From Chionis minor (Eukaryota; Chordata; Aves; Charadriiformes; Chionididae), in NCBI GenBank assembly GCA_013398295.1, contig VZSF01001359.1:1-64000 (forward strand): a DNA stretch of 64,000 nucleotides, read 5' to 3'. A program made the position numbers and the translations under genes. The notes beneath the pieces are model-generated. The model did not search any database and was not told the DNA's origin. It was given only the letters and a program-made list of their open reading frames with translations. The first letter of the stretch is position 1. Each line of letters begins with the position of its first letter. Below are positions 60,230 to 64,000 of this stretch, piece after piece.

Positions 60230-62731
60230 TTTTTCAAGAAATTCAGATGTAATAGCTGGCTTCAAACATATTCTGATAGTTATCAAGTAGATGTCTAATG
60301 AAAAAACGCTTGATGAAGGAAATTTAATAAGAAATATGCGAGAAATTGTAGCAGATAGAAGAAAAAAGTAACTGAGAAAAAAGGAAAATATTTGCTTTAT
60401 TTTGAAGGTGTTGAAGTTTGAAAATTTTTGTCTCCCATAGTAGTAAATAGTCAACCCATAAATGAAGAGAGTGATACTGATCCGTATTCAGCTTATGAGC
60501 CTATTTTAGACTGTCTAATTCTGCTGTATGCCACCAACATTAAGTCATAGCAACTTCTGGATATTTTACCTACAGTTAATTACAATAGTTTCCTAAAGCT
60601 GTTCCTGTGAAAGATGGGAAAACTGCTTCCCATGCTGCAGTTACCTCATCTCCAAAATTCACAAGATCTACATCCTTGCAGTTATGCAGTTTTCTAGCCT
60701 AAAAGTTATTCTGAGCTATATAATTTGTCTCCCACACAAATAAGTATGATTTGCACACTACAAGCATCTAATTCTCACCTTTTTCCATCTTCTACTTTTT
60801 TCTCTTTATGCCCATCATCCACACCAGAGAGAAACCTATTAGCTTGAATTGAGCTTAGCCTACAGGCAGTGCACACAGGAGGTTTTCCAACCTGTGTAAA
60901 AGGATGAATCCCTTTTATGACATTGAAATCTTGCCTTTTGAATTAAAGGAAATCAAGAGACGGAAACAGAGAGCTAGTCATGTTTCTTTCATCAGACAAA
61001 ATGAGATTATACTAAATTTTAAAAGTGTATAGGATGCAGAATTGAACTGTGGATGCTTGAAAAAAAGAATCTTGATTTCATTTGACCCAAGAAAGCTGCC
61101 TCAGGGTATCTTGTAATGGATTGGTGGGAAAGACAGCTTCTCCCCATCCACTGTGGTGACTGACTGCTTTCCTGGCTTTTAGTGCAAGAGAGGGCAAGAA
61201 GTTGAGGAAGAGCTGTGATGAAAATAAGGAACTCATTTTGTAGTGTGATTCTGTTCTCTCACTATCAAAAACATTTTGAAAAGCCTCATCAGCATGCCCA
61301 ACAATTTTATGACCGCTTCCTCTTACATGGCTGTTATTTTCTGCATCAGGAAGGGTTTGATGCTATGAACCTAGCCACTGCACTGTGATTCATCAGAACA
61401 TCAGCAAGTTCAGAGTCTGTGGATAAGACTTCTCTTCATTTTAACCGGTCCATGCACAGCTCCTCTGACAGCCATTGCCCAGCACAGTTCTCCATCTCTT
61501 CTTGAAGTCTTGTAGCTGTCAGTAGTTTCCTACCATTTCATTTACTTCCCTAGACAGATGGGCCCAAAATCTGTCTTTTTGCAACCTTGCATTAAGGCCT
61601 GACAAGGAGATAGTACCAATTCACACAAAATGCTTGGTCTTCCTGTTCCTGCAGATGCCCTAGGAAACTTCCCTCCCTCCTCTCCCCGGGATTTTCTCCT
61701 TCTCTTTACCTCTGTATAAACATACTATTCATTGTACACTTAATAACTGCGTCAGAAGCCCAGTTTATTTAAGCTGCTTAAGTTAGCTGAAGTCTGATAG
61801 CTCTTTGCATGAGCTGAAAATCTGTTAGAAGCCTATTCTTATTAGCCGTCTAGCCTCCGCCAGATGTGTGGCAGTTATAGATCTCTGGATATGCTTGCCT
61901 TTACTCTTGTTGTCATTCTTGTTGGGTGTTGGTGGTGTTGTTTTTTGGGTTTTTTTCTGTTTTTTTTTCTTGCTCCTGCATTGTCCCTCTTCTTCACTTT
62001 CTCATCATGGAGATGTGTACAATCAGCCTTCTGCCAATTCTCAGTGCTCTGCCTGGGAAGTAAATGACAGGAGGGAACGAGTTGGCCTGTAATATATCCC
62101 ACACTTTGGGATTTCTCAGAAAAACAGACTGACCTGGGTGGAGGACAAAAATTATTGAAAGCTATGTGTAGAATTGTGCAGTGGCATAGAATCTTCCTCA
62201 GAACTTGGAGTCCACTATAAAAGTGTGAATAAGGGTCCTAAACTGGAAAGAAGACCATTTTCCTCCCTCCCTTTCTCTCTACTAAATGTGGGTGATCTCT
62301 TGGTCAGGATGAGCAATTAAAATTTGTACTCCTTAACTCCATTTTGTACAACGGGGTACAACAGACACACTTGCTAATTGTGAATCCCCATCCATGTTTT
62401 CTTGTTAAGCAGATTGAGACCTATGGCATGCCAGCTGATGTTAGCATAGGCACAATGTGAAAAAAGAGAAAAAGGAGATACTGTCTCCAAACTAGGAACA
62501 AATACAAACTCCTACCTTACCAAGTTCTGCCCCAGCATAGAAATCTGTTAGTATTGATGAACAGGTTTTTTTTTTCAGGACATAGCACAGATATGAGACC
62601 TAAAGTTCATGCTGATAAATGCCTAGTAAGTGGCCACCCCTAGAGGCTTTTCTCTATAAGATTATACAAATTACCTTTCCTCTGTAAGAAGTAAGGTCAC
62701 TTTTTTATCTTACTTTCCTTAAAAGTAAGTT
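60230..62731. other. Unique DNA, no gene seen
   Basis: No repeat family or gene recognised. Open frames are up to about 92 codons, without a domain. Confidence 0.6.
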
Positions 62732-63143
62732 CTTATGAGGAAAGGCTGAGGGAGTTGGGTCTTTTTAGTCTGGAGAAGAGAAGACTGAGAAGGGAATCTC
62801 ATCCATCTTTACAAATACTTAAAGGGAAGGTGCCAGGAGGCGGGTGCCAGTCTTTTTTCAGTGGTCCCCAGTGATAGGACAAAGGGCAATGGATATAAAA
62901 TCGAATAAAGGAAGGTCCATCTCAACATGAGGAGAAACCTCTTTCCTTGGGGGGTGGCAGAGCACTGGAAGAGGCTGCCCAGAGAGGTGGTGGAGTCTCC
63001 AACTCTGGAGACATTCCAAACCCTTCTGGACACCGTCCTGTGCAACCTGTTCTAGGTGGACCTGCTCTGGCAGGAGGGTTGGACCAGATGATCTCTAGGG
63101 GTCCCTTCCAATCCTTAATATTCTGCGATTCTGTGATTCTGTG
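62732..63143 (+). mobile_element. CR1 LINE 3' fragment
   Basis: About 410 bp, from TCTTATGAGGAAAGGCTGAG through CTTAAAGGGAAGGTGCCAGG to TGCGATTCTGTGATTCTGTG. It reads as the reverse complement of the 57.0 and 16.8 kb copies where they overlap, and matches the 33.5 kb copy in layout. Confidence 0.94.
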
Positions 63144-64000
63144 AAAATAATCATTCTTTATGGTTACTTTAATTAATGAAGTATTGTAATAAAACCAGGG
63201 CATGTATTCATTGCTGTCTTGTCAAGAATGCTCTTGATAGTGAATTTGTTGAGGAAGGCTTTTAGGTGGGGCCCTTGTAGTCCATCCTTTTCTCAGAGAG
63301 AAAGAAGCAGTAATAGTGGGGAGCTGCCTGTGTCTTCTCGTCCTTCAGCTACCTCCCTGTATTTTATTTCGCTTGTAACACTTTGAATGCATCTTCATAC
63401 TTGTTTCTTATACCACCAACATCATAAAAGTGTCATGAATGTAATTTGTGAGACTCTGCCCTGCTGATAGTGATGGACAACACCAAGGAAATGACTCCCC
63501 TCTGATCAGCATTGCCATTCCTGATTCAGTAACAGAACAGATAGGCATTATATACTATGATACATTGCGGCCTTGATCTGGCACACAAGGGATGTGAGGT
63601 TGGTACTGCCTCTTAGAATTTTGCTACTTCCTTATACTTGCTTTTTATCAGGGTTGTTGGAAGTAGGGAAAATACGTGTGTGCACAGCAAATTAGTACTG
63701 AAAGTTGTTGAGTGTGGCACTGAGCAGGAGGGAAAATGCAGAGGATACTGCAAGAAGAATGCCATGTCCTGCAAATCTGATGTGGCTAAGTATCCAGGAA
63801 AGTCTAAAATGGGGATCAATCATTTGAGATGAAGACTTAGATGTCTGAAGTGTAACATGAAGCCGTACTGGGAGAGACACTGCAGTTAAAAAAGCCAGAT
63901 ATCTATTCTCTTTTTAACTTAGATGAGATGAGTCTAAATTGGCACAATCCAACTTGTAGTCATCATTAGTTGGATTGTTTGAGACAATTGAGTTCTGTTT
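63144..64000. other. Unique DNA to window end
   Basis: Short open frames only (up to 68 codons, around 63613-63880, on both strands), none recognised. Confidence 0.55.

Noticed and set aside
1..64000. CRISPR array, prokaryotic operon, phage or telomeric repeat
   Set aside because: No regularly spaced direct repeats with unique spacers, no dense gene packing and no TTAGGG arrays. Everything fits a bird nuclear genome.

Overview
This 64 kb window looks like non-coding DNA from a bird nuclear genome. The main evidence is about a dozen CR1 LINE copies. Most keep the CR1 3' end, made of short repeats of the form ATTCTATG, and translate to CR1 ORF2 endonuclease or reverse transcriptase remnants. 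There are also several avian-type endogenous retrovirus (ERV) LTRs. The background is AT-rich, and I recognised no host exon, tRNA, rRNA, CRISPR array or operon. It is probably intergenic or deep intronic. The species cannot be fixed from the sequence alone.

Layout. 1-2163: the 3' end of a decayed ERV, with RNase H and integrase remnants of pol in one frame broken by seven stops, a shifted integrase C-terminal part, no env, a polypurine tract and a 3' LTR. 2308-6250: an exact 1,971-bp direct repeat joined by a single N, almost certainly an assembly duplication; it carries the 5' two thirds of a CR1, which ends at about 7257. 7354-7940: a minus-strand solo LTR with a perfect 5-bp target-site duplication (TSD). 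9.5-17.1 kb: CR1 tails at 9.5, 13.0 and 16.8 kb, then a long TTTTC microsatellite. 20338-20731: a second minus-strand solo LTR with a near-perfect 5-bp TSD. 20.7-33.5 kb: mostly unique AT-rich DNA with one small CR1 tail, a GC-rich island at 24.1-24.6 kb and a degenerate 31-bp tandem repeat at 31.3 kb. 33.5-39.6 kb: three CR1 copies. 39.6-47.2 kb: unique DNA with one unexplained open stretch at 42.8-43.1 kb. 47.2-48.84 kb: a long minus-strand CR1 next to an LTR fragment. 53.06-53.64 kb: a CR1 tail cut by an LTR that stops at a second N. 54.0 kb: a pyrimidine-rich pentamer array. 57-63.1 kb: three more CR1 loci, one with an inverted 5' part.

Nothing here works together as a gene system. The window records insertion, decay and two assembly joins. 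The most useful observations are the two N-marked joins, the two solo LTRs with readable TSDs, the 5'-inverted CR1 and the 42.8-43.1 kb open frame. I found no convincing undescribed biological system.
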